DNA of 64,000 nucleotides, taken from Topomyia yanbarensis. Taxonomy: Eukaryota; Arthropoda; Insecta; Diptera; Culicidae. A program made the translations under genes and the position numbers. A model generated the notes under the pieces. The model did no database searches. It saw only the letters and a list, made by a program, of their open reading frames with translations, and was not told the DNA's origin. Every line of letters begins with the position of its first letter. The stretch's first letter is position 1. Location: NCBI RefSeq assembly GCF_030247195.1, contig NC_080671.1:7361879-7425878 (forward strand). Reading direction: 5' to 3'. Positions 46,544 to 57,610 of the stretch are shown here, one piece after another.

Positions 46544-47638
46544 GTAAAATCCTGTTTTAATCCACCTAGTGGTGCAATTGTGCCTTTCTCACTTCTTCTA
46601 ACTTTGATTCCATGGCTGGTTATGTTCGTTTCAATTTTAGAAATATCTAGTACATTCTTAGTACACACAGAAAAAAATATTTTGTAATTTTAAGTTTATT
46701 TACATGCACATATTTGGAGCATGAATATAAATGTAAAATTAAGTGTCACCACAAATACGCACGACTTGTCTTGCTTTCTTCAACGCATTTTATTATAATT
46801 TTACACGTGAATTGAAAATTACAGTTTCTTTAAACGGAAAACCAATGCACTTAAATGTATTTCTATTCGAATATTGTTGTAAAATGAATGACATGTAATA
46901 TTACACGAATGAAAGTGTAAAATTGTATGCTTTTTGATGCTCCAATTGAGTGCATTGAATTTAACGTAATTTTCAATCAAATTTTTGATTTAATCTTTGT
47001 ATGTTTAAATTCGTATGCTTTTTGATGCTCCAATTGAGTGCATTGATTCTAACGTAATTTTCAATCAAATTTTTGATTCAATCTTTCTATGTTTAAATTT
47101 GTATTGATTTACATGTCGTTTAAATTTCATTATTTTTTGGTGTGCACTTTGCAACTACACACAATAGCCAGCCACGAACCTGATGAGCTACGTGTCGACG
47201 GCGAAATAATTGAAACAAAAAAATATCATAATTGACCTAATCAGCATTAGTTCAATGTTGTCTTCCTGCTAACTAATTTTGTCATTCGAGGGTGGGTGGG
47301 TGACGAGGGTGAAAAGCCCACGAACTGCCGCTCACCAGTTTAATTTGGGATGCCTTGTGATATAGCGGTGGTATAAAGATGATGGGGTTGAGAGGGGGAG
47401 GGGTATGAGTGATGGATGAGGCGGTGGTCTGAGGGGGGGTGCAATGATGGGGAGATCTAATGGGTATTGAAAGGGGCTGGTGACCAGTTAGGGGGAGGAA
47501 GTGCAACCCCTCTCCGTGCACTCCTAGCTACGGCCCTGTTAAAATCCTGTAGCCTTATATCACTCGAAAAAAAATGGCCGGGATTAGTTTAACGATTTTC
47601 AGAGTAATTGCATATCCTTTCTATATGAGAAAGGCAAA
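46543..47638 (+). repeat. family A repeat (copy 3), with nested MITE
   Basis: Opens CCTGTTTTAATCCACCTAG at about 46550 and closes ATATGAGAAAGGCAAAAA. It contains the TAATCAGCATTAGTTCAATG box also found in copies 1 and 2, then a strongly G-rich tract (47290-47510). Interrupted by the AT-rich element at 46665-47144. Confidence 0.75.
46665..47144. mobile_element. AT-rich MITE with an 88-bp internal tandem duplication
   Basis: Ends CACACAGAAAAAAATA and TATTTTTTGGTGTG are inverted repeats. Bases 46925-47012 are repeated at 47013-47100 with a few changes. The element at 59906-60022 has related ends. Confidence 0.55.
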
Positions 47639-47830
47639 AATTTCTGTGTGGTCGCACTCTTAAACCCGTAACTCCGGAACCGGAAGTCGGATCAACTAAA
47701 AATTCAATAGCAGCTTATGGGAGCGTTATATCGTTCATTTGAAACAACGTTTGAGCAATTTGGTTCATCCATCTCTGAGAAAAGTGAGTGCGATTAGAAA
47801 ATTCGTACACACATATATACACACACATAC
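47639..47830 (+). repeat. family A unit, left part of a copy split by an R1-clade LINE
   Basis: Carries CCGGAACCGGAAGTCGGATC, the TTCAATAGCAGCTTATGGGA box and a TCTCTGAGAAAAGTGAGTG box, then a CA/CATA microsatellite at which the next element is inserted. The right part is at 50654-50775. Confidence 0.85.
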
Positions 47831-47834
47831 AGTG

Positions 47835-49390
47835 AGTTCGTGAAGGACAAGCACAATGTGCACAACAAGGTGAAGCAGCTAGTGCCGTGTATCAAATCGA
47901 CCGTAACAGCTGTTGAACGTGAGCAGAAGGCGCTCTTGATGAAAGCTGAATCAGCCGAAAAAGCTCTGATGAAATCCGCAGAACACGCGACGGCAGTTAC
48001 TGAGGTGACACCGAAGAATCACCACAATACTCGCTCGGTGAAAAGAGTGAGGGAAACACCGGGGGAGCAAGCGGACCCGAAAAAGAAGAAGAGCGAGCTG
48101 GAGGGCTCCAGCGTCCAGATGAACGTTGGGAAGGAATGAGGAACAAGAGAAGAAGGAGAAACGGAAGCCTTCTCATCCAAGCGAGCGGTACGACCTCCTA
48201 CGACGCTCTTCTCAAAAAAGTGAGAGAGAACCCAGAGTTGAAAGAGCTGGGAACTGTGGTGAATATAGTAAAATGCCAATAATCGTATGCAAATTTCCTT
48301 AGGTGTAACAAATATCGAAACGCAATGATCGAGAGATATATATGACTATCGAGGATTTACAGTGTATTTAAATGCAGAACGCAATCGTAGAAAACGCGTT
48401 GCTATTTTAGCGGAAGAGATCTAGGTGTTGACGAGTGAAAAACGAAGAGAGCGACGGATTCTCTTGTTTTATAACCTTCTGATTTGAGCTCTGGAGCAGC
48501 TTGGAGAGAAAGAGAGTTTATTGGTTTTAAGTGCACTAAATCTCTTGTGTACACTCTTCGGCTTTATACTCTGCTGGGGGTTGAAGAGTGGGAGTTGGCA
48601 GCCGCTTATTGAGAATAGCGAGAGTTCGATTCGCTAGTGTTCGGGTCCAAATTTGGAGGGATGACGCTCTCAGCAAAAAAATCGAACTTCATACTGTTCG
48701 CTATAGTTGTGATACACAGATGTGCGTACGTTGCTCGCTCCCGAAGGAAAAACAGATAGCCTAAAAATTCACCGAGGCCAACAAGAAGCGAACGTAGTTA
48801 AAACGAGACGCACTTAGAAAGGCGAGATGATCTTAGAGCTGAAGAAGGATTCTTCCGTCATGAGCTCGACCAACCACGAGCTCGTTGCTAAATCCTTGGG
48901 CAGCGAAGCAAACGTGATAGCTCTGCCACAGGAAGCTGTAGTCGAATGCAAGGGTCTAGACGAGATAACGACCGTAGAAGAACTGAAGGGTGCACTGATA
49001 GATCAGCGCAAACTGAACGTACCGGCGACTATCTGGATTTAGAAATCGTATGGTGGAACTCAAACGGCGGCGATTCGATTACCGGTGGTCGTTGCCGACA
49101 AGCTGGCGGAGACCGGCAAGATAAAAGTCGGATGGTCGGTGTGCTCGCTGAGAGTCGCTCCGCGAGTTACCAAACAGATGGGGCGATGCTTCAGATGCCT
49201 CGAACATCTGGCGAGGAACTGCAAAGGGACCGGACAGGTCTGCACCAGCAGAAAATGCGGAGAAAAGGGGCACGTTGCTAGAGCAACCAAAGTGCATGAT
49301 CTGCAAACCGATGGACGGAAACAATCACACAACGGGAGGCTTCAAATGCCCTGCGTACAAAATAGCGAAGGCAGATCAATGATGATGTAG
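47835..49390 (+). pseudogene. R1-clade ORF1 (gag-like) relic
   Basis: Segments in several frames: a charged N-terminal region (EREQKALLMKAESAEKALMK, basic KRVRETPGEQADPKKKK; 47840-48139); ILELKKDSSVM and LGSEANVIALPQEAVVECKG with DEITTVEEL (48827-49040); then GGTQTAAIRLPVVVADKLAE and GKIKVGWSVCSLRVAP (49050-49160); and zinc knuckles RCFRCLEHLARNC and KCGEKGHVARA (49185-49285). Two knuckles are damaged: the first lacks one residue and the second its last Cys. The unrelated-looking stretch 48280-48800 separates the halves. Nucleic-acid-binding chaperone in intact elements; dead here. Confidence 0.8.
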
Positions 49391-49479
49391 ATAACCCAGT
49401 CTCAATCATTGCGACATTGCACAACAACTGTTGTGGCAGTCGACAACAGAAACGAAGTGTGTCGTGTTCCTCCCGGTAA

Positions 49480-49771
49480 CGGTAACTAAGTGGTGGATAG
49501 TGCAGGGATGACGGCAATCCAAGTAGTAGGCTTCCGAAAGTGCCGGTTTGGACACGCTTCGTCACCACTTTGCCCGGAACACGTGGTATTTGAATGGCCT
49601 AGGTTCGAAGAAGTTCGTAGGAGTATGTCTGGTGTGATAGTGGACACTATCATAAAAGAGATGTGCCACGGCGAGCATATCTGGGACGCTGTGAACAGAA
49701 GGGTAACGAGTATACTTTCCGAGCTGCAGAGGAAGTGGCGAAGGGACCAACAAAGTAGCGCCAATAGCTAG
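49480..49771 (+). pseudogene. R1-clade ORF2 C-terminal relic
   Basis: Frame 49490-49771 reads CRFGHASSPLCPEHVVFEWP then RFEEVRRSMS and LQRKWRRDQQ. It matches the end of R1-type ORF2 with its Cys/His motif altered (FECPRF changed to FEWPRF). It follows ORF1 within about 90 bases, so nearly all of ORF2 has been deleted. Confidence 0.8.
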
Positions 49772-50029
49772 AACGTCTCCGTTAAATCAGTAATCGGGTT
49801 TCGGGAGAAATTCCGCCGCCGGGGAACTCTCCTACGGTGTACACTAGGTCCATCGCCGAGGACCAGTTGAGTAGTATGCGACACAGCACCGGGTTTGGAT
49901 CGACAGGGCGTCAGTGAACCGGACGACAGGCTTCACCGGAATCGCCGGACCCACTCCGACACCCTACCGGGTAGCTCGTGAGTAGGCTAGATCCACCACC
50001 GAGAATTAGACCGAGTAGATCGGGACGAA

Positions 50030-50400
50030 GCTGGGAGCTAAATGGCTCACGGAAACGAGCATCGGTATCGGGACCAATCTACCGACGGGGAATTCACGGT
50101 AGGGTAGATTCGCCCCCGTTGACTACCCGACAGAATCGTAACGAAAATGGGAGCTAATTGGCTCACGAAACAAACACCGGTACCGAGAGAAATCCCGTTG
50201 CTGGAGAACTCTCAGTCGGTGTAGGATAATATCCGAGTTGATCCCGATAACGCTGGGAGCTAAATGGCTCAAGGAGGCGCGTATTTGATTTCGGGAGAAA
50301 TTCATCCGTCGGGGATCGAATAAGATCGAGATCGTGATAAGATCGAGAGCCAAATGGTTCAAGGAATAGAGACAAGTAGCAAGAGAGGAGTGGAGAGTTA
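50030..50400 (+). repeat. tandem units in the R1-like 3' UTR
   Basis: GGGAGCTAAATGGCTCA recurs at about 50032, 50148, 50254 and, degenerate, 50345, spaced 90-116 bp. Each is followed by a GGGAGAAAT or GGGACCAAT box and a GGGGAA or GGAGAA box. Confidence 0.7.
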
Positions 50401-50653
50401 AATCAAAGCACAAAGGTCGAGCTATTTCATGAACCAAGTGAGGCTCCGAGATAGAGCAGAAAGAGGTGCGACGAAAGCACAACGAGCCCCCCGACGAAAT
50501 AATACCTTGACGTAGTTCCATGAGGAAGAAGTACGTAAAAAGAGTAAGCAGTGTTTTGGTGGTTAGGCACGAACGTATGTCGTGAGTCCCACGCTGTGCC
50601 AGTACACTACAGACCAGGCTTTTGAAGCTCTTTCAACCTTACTAGAAAAATTC

Positions 50654-50775
50654 ACATTTGCCGAACTCGGCGAACTGAGTCGAATGGTGTACGAGATTTG
50701 GCCCTCCGGGCCTCGGTTATACAGCTGATTTTTAGAGTGATTTCATAGCCATTCTATAGGAGAAAGGCAAAAAGA
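50654..50775 (+). repeat. family A unit, right part of the split copy
   Basis: ACATTTGCCGAACTCGGCGA, GGCCCTCCGGGCCTCGGTTA and AGGAGAAAGGCAAAAAG close the unit begun at 47639. Confidence 0.9.
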
Positions 50776-50804
50776 TTCGACTTCAATTCCAATTTCAGTT
50801 CGTA

Positions 50805-51015
50805 CACTGAGGAGAAATATAGCATAGTGCATCTTGCATTGGCTTGGCAAATTAGCTTCTTTTCTTGCGAGACATCCCGCGGGACCAGGGGTTTGCTCAG
50901 GAACACAAATTGTGTTTCCGTGTTTTAGGAGCTAGCGTCAATCTGGCGCTAGCTTAGTCCTGTTACTAAGTTGGTGTCGGATTCTGATGAGACGAAGTCG
51001 AAACGCAAATTCCAT
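50805..51015 (+). repeat. family B dispersed repeat, copy without MITE
   Basis: Inverted relative to 11575-12105. It contains ACACAAATTGTGT, AGCTAGCGTCAATCTGGCGC and GACGAAGTCGAAA in the expected order, and the uninterrupted TTACTAAGTTGGTGTCGG site at about 50958-50975. Confidence 0.75.
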
Positions 51016-51330
51016 AACTAATTCAATCAAAACTTGATGTTTTAGATTTGAATAAACAATTGATAATTACTTAAATGTTCAGCTGAAGTTGAACAGAACC
51101 AGCTGTTCAAACGATATCAAAACCATGCGTTGTTAATTAGGTATCTTCTTTCATTTTTCACAGTTGACTGCTCCTGATTTCACGCTCCAACCACCAACAT
51201 AAACCAAAAATGCGTTCACCAAGAGATTGCTTTTTTCTTGTAAGACGTTCTAATAAAAATATGACCTGAAACAGTACTTTATGTGTCGACATTTTGTTCC
51301 AGTTCAAAAATTAATTCTTATTGAAATCGG

Positions 51331-51338
51331 TATAAAAG
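51331..51338 (+). promoter_or_regulatory. TATA box of the Gly/Trp-rich secreted protein gene
   Basis: TATAAAAG, 30 bases before a TCAGTC initiator at 51361-51366 and about 88 bases before the start codon; a textbook core promoter. Confidence 0.8.
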
Positions 51339-51418
51339 ACAAACGGAATAGAACAATACTTCAGTCTACTGATAGCTTTCAATCTGTTTCAATTCAATAC
51401 AATTAAAATCATATCAGA

Positions 51419-51733
51419 ATGAAGGTATGATATTACTTTTTATAAAAAAAAACGGTCTGATTCCATTCCCAATTTCAGTTCGTGATCGCAGCTCTTTGCC
51501 TGGTGGTTCTAGCCGTCACCATTGAAGCCAACCCGGTTCCGGTTGGATGGCCAGTTAGCAGCACAGTTTGGCCAGCTTACGGAGGTCTGTACGGCAAGAC
51601 GGTTCTCGCATCGCCGGGAGTCTGGGGTGGCTGGTCGTGGCCATCGTATGGAAAAAGCTGGGGATACGGTAGCCCGCTGGTAGCTGGAAGTGGATTGTGG
51701 AACTATGGCGGATACGGTAACGGGTGGTGGTGA
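51419..51733 (+). CDS. small secreted Gly/Trp-rich protein, 86 aa, two exons
   Basis: Exon 1 (51419-51424) codes Met-Lys and ends at a GTATGA donor; exon 2 (51479-51733) follows CCCAATTTCAG in phase 0. The signal peptide MKFVIAALCLVVLAVTIEA is followed by NPVPVGWPVSSTVW and then Gly/Trp/Tyr/Ser-rich sequence (VWGGWSWPSYGKSWGYG, SGLWNYGGYGNGWW) to the stop. The composition resembles glycine-rich cuticle or other epidermal secreted peptides; no named domain is present. TATA box, initiator and poly(A) signal (51823-51828) are all well placed, so expression is likely. Function beyond a secreted structural or cuticular role is not determinable. It shares the MK mini-exon with the gene at 10316-10744. 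Confidence 0.85.
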
Positions 51734-51822
51734 TCGACTGTGAGCGGTTTTGGGTTGAAGATGTGAGAAATTTTTGTTTTGTACAAGGACGTTGAGTTTT
51801 AAAGGATTTATTTTTTTGAAGC

Positions 51823-51828
51823 AATAAA
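51823..51828 (+). terminator. poly(A) signal of the Gly/Trp-rich protein gene
   Basis: AATAAA 90 bases after the stop codon. Confidence 0.75.
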
Positions 51829-51854
51829 CCATCATTGAGATTGAAGAATTTCAT

Positions 51855-52435
51855 TTTTTGATATATAATTTTCTTACTATATGCAATAAGAGGAATTCAA
51901 TATATCACAAATTTTATCAACATTTCATTGACTATTCTTTGAATTGACCTTTTTCATCGAACAATTCTTCTGATCGTTAACAATAATGTCGCAATTTGTA
52001 ATTTTTGTTTTTTGGGTAGAGTTACAGAAATCTAGATTCACCTTGTCAAGTAACATGATTTATGCAACTCGCAGAAGTGTTATCATGTGTATATTACTCT
52101 GGGCAGCCGGGTGCCGAGAATTTGTGATGAGTTTATCGTGTGTTGAATTAATTTGGAAATGCTCGGATTGCCAAAAAGGAACTAAACATAAGAAAAAATC
52201 TCCGGACAGCTGACAGTCGGGAGTGTTGCCTATGTTTAATTGAATCAAACGGCGTTTTATTATTCTTTCTTTTTTCATTCTAATGAAACACGACATTCCA
52301 AGAACAAAACAATTAAATGGAAAGCAAAGGCATCACGAATAAAACCCTTAAAAAATTACCTAGCCGATCCTTTTCAACCTTTTAGACAATAAAATATAAC
52401 CTATTAGTAAGCTTTTGGCATTTTTATTTCATTCA
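51855..52435. other. non-coding spacer
   Basis: The 75-codon frame at 51986-52213 has several cysteines but no signal peptide, splice context or known motif. Not called. Confidence 0.35.
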
Positions 52436-52439
52436 ACTT

Positions 52440-53035
52440 CAATGCCATAACGTATGCTCGTACCTTACACCTAACTCCACGTATTAGGTTCTATACTACA
52501 CCTGGCTGCAGTTTCTTGTGTACGGAAACCCACTTTTTCTTCGTATCTTCCTCAGATTTGACCTCCTAGGGATGCTTCCGTGGTGCCTTTTTTATAATTG
52601 CTCAGTATTTTTCGATGGACCTCAGTTCCGGTGCCTCCGAGGGCTTCATGTCCTTGGGTACGAAAGGTACTCCATCTTGGTGTTCAGTTTGGTGTACAGT
52701 TTCCGAGCCCGTGACTTTCCCACCGGATTTTGCCGTTCGTCGTAATTTGAAGCCTTCTGCACTTTGTACGTATGCAGTGCCTCCCGGTTCTTGGCTCTCT
52801 GAACGAAACATTTGGACAGATTCAACTTTTTGGTCACATCCCTGACCGAAGCATTCGGATTCTGCTTAAACGCTTTCACTACACACTTGTAATTCTGATC
52901 ACTAGTAGAACTTCCACATTTCTCCTTCCCTTCGATGCTCTGAGTTTGGTAGTGACGTTTAATCACACGACTCACCGTTGACTGCACGATTCCGAGCTGT
53001 TTTCTAATATCCAGATGAGGGAGTTTAAGATTCAC
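52440..53035 (-). pseudogene. mariner-family transposase relic, N-terminal half joined to C-terminal end
   Basis: Minus-strand frame 53035-52646 shows the paired helix-turn-helix DNA-binding region: LGIVQSTVSRVIKRHYQTQS and, 40 residues later, AFKQNPNASVRDVTKKLNLS with FVQRAKNREALHTYKVQKA. It then jumps, in another frame, to PELRSIEKY (near 52610) and KHP.EVKSEEDTKKKWVS, the C-terminal block. The catalytic core between them is deleted. It is complementary to the relic at 17045-17590. Confidence 0.85.
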
Positions 53036-53039
53036 CGGT

Positions 53040-56000
53040 GTAAGGGGTGTTTGAAAGAAGCTCGTACTTCAGTAGATCCACGCATGACAAACTCGAATCA
53101 GTGACTACACTGTCGATTTCAACTTTGTGAGCGGGCATGTAGACGTGGTAGTCTTCGTTTAAAGACATAATATCAGAATTCTGAGCTTATCTGGGCAAAA
53201 TATATCTTACCGCTGAATAAGTCGTAGCTTTGTTTTACTTTCATGTGCAAAAAAATAGGTGGATAATGTCTGGGACATAACCAGAACGTCGTGATGGCAC
53301 TTGGACTGATGATTCGAATGTAATGATATATACCGTAATGAGCAATTTACAAACAAGGTCACAATTCCTAAAAATTGACTCCTCAATATATTGATATATA
53401 GATATAGCACATCGAAAAATGTTCCTAGCATTCGGAACAAATGTCCTATAATGTCATTATTTTTTTTAAATTGAGATACCTGAGTTTAGAAATGCAGCTC
53501 TTAATTTTTTGTATGTCTTAAATATGCATGAAACGTTAAATGTTGGTGACAATTTGAAAAAAAAAAGAATTTTTTTCGAAAATCCGAAAGTTTTAGAGGA
53601 AGTTTTACAATATGATACAAGATTCGACGCTTCATACATTTCTAATGCATTTTGTAGTCCCGTAAAGGCTATCAGCAATAAAAAAAACTAGAGATGACAC
53701 TAAATCTTGACGTTCTTTGACTATTGAAGCTATTTTGCATCAAAACTACGAATTTTTTGAATATTCAAAGAGATCTTGGTGTTTCTCCACGGGTGAAAAT
53801 TTACGCAAAATTGACCGCTAAGCCGAGTGTCAGGTTATAATATTCGGTGGTTGCTTTGAAATTGGATCCTTCGGTATTTTAAATATAGCTGTTGTTGAAG
53901 GGTTGAACCGAAGAGGCGGGTCGAATTCCTTAAAAAATCGTCAGCTCACTAGACAGATTTACACATACAGTCTTCCGCAACAATACTCCGTCCGTCGCCT
54001 ACATACACAGTCTACTGATGTCTCAGTCTCCCGAAAAAATACTTCGTCCGTCGCCTTCAAACACCCAACTTCAAATGATATTAGAGACAAATCTGCAGTC
54101 AACTTATATTTAAAATTTCACCAAGCTGTATTGTTCTGTTGGTGTTCCATACTGATGGCTTTGCTCGAAATAGGCTAAATTTTATTTCTCTGAACCTGAT
54201 GGTACATTGAAATATATATTACTTTTCGGGTAGATTGTCTTACAGATAATTAACTTCATGTTCACTGCGGTATATTCGCTGACAATGCTGCTAGCGTAGA
54301 CAAATGACGCATGGGGCGCAAAACTGAATCTCCGCCAAGGGCGCCAGAAGATCACGGTACGGCTCTGTTAATGGGTACATTCCATTTTTTGGGGATACTT
54401 TTTTCATAGTTTTTTTATAGTTTTCAAGGGGTTATTTTATCGACTTCTTTTAAAATTCAGCGAACCTATTCCAATTCGTGCGATAGTTTATGTTAAAAGG
54501 GTATCCCAAGTTACTTGCTATACTTAAGGGTTTATATGTTGCATAGAGAGAAAATACTGAAATTTTCAGCTTTTTTCATACACAATATTACAAAAGCTTA
54601 TTATATATCAATAAGGTTGTGAAAATTATAAAGTATTTGAACATTTTTCATAGATTTTCAGAGCAGAGTGCATCCAGTGCACTAACGCAAGTGACGGAAG
54701 ATTATCGAAAAGTTTCGTGAAAAAGAAAATTCCAGTAATGATGATGATTTTCCATAACAAGTTTCAAAAGTTTTTTAATTTGTTCTTCGGCATTAAGATT
54801 AGCGATAATATCACTAGTTTACAGCATTTCTGAACTCAATAAACTGGTGGTCATTTTCAATGTACAATCGTGTACTGAATCCGAAAATGAAGTCTACAGT
54901 AGAACAGTTTTCGAGTTACAGTACAAACTTTTACCTATAAAATAAAAACTACGTTTAGTAAGTAATGTGATAGTGCATCGATATGAAATCTTAAAAAAAG
55001 TTGAATTAAAGGTGGAATGCACTTTAAATCGTTTGAATTTTTTGTTTTCGTTCCACTACTGGTTCTGACGCTATTTGCGAGTTTATTAAACTTTTGCTTA
55101 ATTTTTTTTCTCATTTTTTAAAGAAAATGAGCGTTTGGTCAAGATTTTCGGCTAGATAAAGCAATCCTAAAAATTATATTTTTATGGGTTATTAAAACAT
55201 TAACACTTATTAGTTTAAATCGGATGGAAATTGTGAATGGTATTAAATTTTTTGTAGTATGGGAATTTTTGAATTTTATTGAATCGTCTCGATTCCAATT
55301 TTTTCTAGGTTTTGTTTCATAATATATGAGAGACTCATCATAATTCTGTTTTCTGTTTTCAGAATTCTGTTAAACAAGTAAATTGAAGAATTCTGTAAGA
55401 ATTTAATGTGGGGTAGTGTTTGAACTTGTTTATACCAATGATTCAAAGCTTCTTATAACAACTATTGCAGGCTCAGTGGAGTAATGTGATTATAAATTTG
55501 GCATTAAAAATATGCATAATAATTACAGTTGTCACACAGAGTCGTATATGTACAAAATACATTGTAAACTGCACGCCCCTCAACGCTCTGATACACATAT
55601 AGGAAACTTATAATGGCGCAAAATGTTAAATGCTGACGCTAGCTTCACGAATGATAACTTATTCACCTATTTCGTGAATTTTTGTACTACAAACCATTTA
55701 TTTTACGTTACTAAAACATCTAGAAGATTGTGATTTGAAATTACATTGGATTTACATTGATTTCAACGAAGTATCGATTTTACTGTATTGGTCCAGAAAA
55801 TTTCAATATACTACAATATATTGTGTAAAACATCTAAGTGCAATTACAAAATATTCTACGTTCTTCAAATTATTCTGAAGATCAGATTTTAAACCTTAAA
55901 TAAGTCCTGTTCGATGTCCTACATAATTTCAAAACATGAACTGCTAGATGTTCTAGGAAGGAAAATTAATTGAAAGTTTTTCAAATTTATGATTTTATAA

Positions 56001-56243
56001 TACTTGACGTATGTAGTATCACATATATATTTACGGATTCGTATAGTTTATATTAGCATTGTTCAAAACATAGTTAAGCAGCTAGCGTTTCAAAATACGA
56101 ATTGTATGACGTGTGAGAATTTAGTTTACAACGAACTTTGTAACATAAGATTGTTATTTTATGTAATACATTTGTAAATATTACATGCAGTATTGCATAC
56201 CAATCATTGGATGATTTAGAACTTCATTAAGCCTGAAATTATT
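53040..56243. other. AT-rich non-coding interval
   Basis: No gene recognised. Bases 53690-53760 resemble a degenerate family A piece (ACTAAATCTTGACGTTC, GCATCAAAACTACGAATTT). Bases 53968-54053 hold two imperfect copies of a unit with TACTCCGTCCGTCGCC / TACTTCGTCCGTCGCC, 58 bases apart. Confidence 0.4.
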
Positions 56244-57240
56244 GTTTTTTTTTATTTAGTTTATTTGACACGGCTCATAGCGGTAGCTTAACGGAGCCGT
56301 GGATCTTTCATGTGTATACAATATGTAAAAACAAAAATAAAAACAAATATTATTGATTATTCGTTGAATCTCGTGCTCGCAACTTTTTATTGCGAGCGGA
56401 GACCTTCTTTCGCGGCTCGCTTGCTGCGTCATGGGGATCATTTAATTTTTTCCTGTCCTTCATATCAAGGTCATCATCGCTGAAAGTATTTTGGTGCTCG
56501 CGATCAGGTGTTCTTTTCTGCTTCTTACACTTACGGGTGACCAATGTAAATTCGTCGCCATTGTTATTATTTTCTTCCCCGAATTTGGCAACCGTTTGTG
56601 GTTCAGGTGTTGGTATTGAAAACTCTTTTTTTGGTTGGTTTGCCGTGGATGCGTTGGCAATCGGTAGAGATGCATTCTCCTCTGTATCTTCCGAGCAAGG
56701 TTGTCCGTGATGCACTGTCTGATTACAATGCTTGCATGTAGGAGTTTGCCCCTCATGGGTGCATAACGTAGTTTGGTTAATAGTAGTTTCGTGGGTTTTA
56801 AGTTTTATAGTCAAGTGTGAGGGGATAGGTCTTTCGATCTGCATCCTCACCACAAGAACACCATTAGGTGTACCTGGAAAGAAATTTCTCCACGTTTCAG
56901 GTGTAACGGATTCTACTTCTCCGTATTGCGACATGTATTTTGCGATTAGATCAGGAGGGGTACGTGGTGGTAAATCATGTAGCTTTATATTAACGTAGTC
57001 TTTTTCTATATACACGGGAATCTTAATTCCAACTTTATCACATTGAGCCACGTGCTTCAAGTTGTTCAGCAAAACGAAACGTTCGGCTTGGGCTAACGTG
57101 TTGAATGATATGAGTACTACATTGCGAAGATTATGATACTGTAGATACATAACCTCCTTGAGCCTAAGCTGCATCTTCACCTTCAGCAGGTATTCCACTA
57201 ATATCCAGTGGCTATTTGGAAACACTCTTTGTTAACAGGG
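56244..57240 (-). mobile_element. ORF1-only LINE derivative with 3' tail
   Basis: On the minus strand a single intact 291-codon frame (57225-56350) is followed directly by a short 3' UTR with a GGCTCCGTTAAGC / ATGAGCCGTG stem, AAATAAACTAAATAAA and an A-rich tail (to 56244). The frame reads EVMYLQYHNLRNVVLISFNT, VGIKIPVYIEKDYVNIKLHD then LPPRTPP, WRNFFPGTPNGVLVVRMQIE, a CCHC-type CKHCNQTVHHGQPC knuckle and a long charged tail. This is the RNA-binding ORF1 of an I/Jockey-group mosquito LINE. No trace of endonuclease or reverse transcriptase separates ORF1 from the 3' end. The 5' side is truncated. Confidence 0.8.
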
Positions 57241-57610
57241 CTGTTTGTCCGACGGCTCATCGAAAATGTGTTTGTTGAATACTACACCCAAAGTCCAACG
57301 GGCATGTTTCTATTACTTTTGGGTATGATTCTATTGCCTTTTTGGTGACAGACCACGCAATTGCGCATTGCGGTATTAAACTCATATTACCGCAAAGGTA
57401 GTAAACGGTGGAATGACGTTGTAGGATAATTCGGTCGATTTCTATAATAGTACTAGTATCGAGTCAAACCAGCTGGAGTTCCGGCGGATTTCTACCCAAA
57501 TTCAGGCCGGAATCTGCACCAATTTTGGCAGGAATAAGCGGAATTACAGATTTTTTATTGGGTAACTTGGATAGTGAAAGAAAAATTTTAGGCAGTTTTC
57601 GGATCCGGCC
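57241..57610. other. non-coding spacer before the minisatellite
   Basis: No gene; the 101-134 codon frames crossing it derive from the adjacent 18-bp repeat. Confidence 0.35.

Larger units (their letters stand above)
47831..50653 (+). mobile_element. R1-clade LINE (Waldo-like), 5' truncated and internally deleted
   Basis: Holds a gag-like ORF1, the C-terminal end of ORF2 and a long 3' UTR; the endonuclease and reverse transcriptase are missing. It is inserted inside an (ACAY)n stretch of family A, the kind of target reported for Waldo and Mino elements of the R1 clade. Details are given for its parts. Confidence 0.8.

Noticed and set aside
48019..49764. Minus-strand ORFs of 60-97 codons
   Set aside because: They are antisense shadows of the R1-like ORF1 and ORF2 relics.
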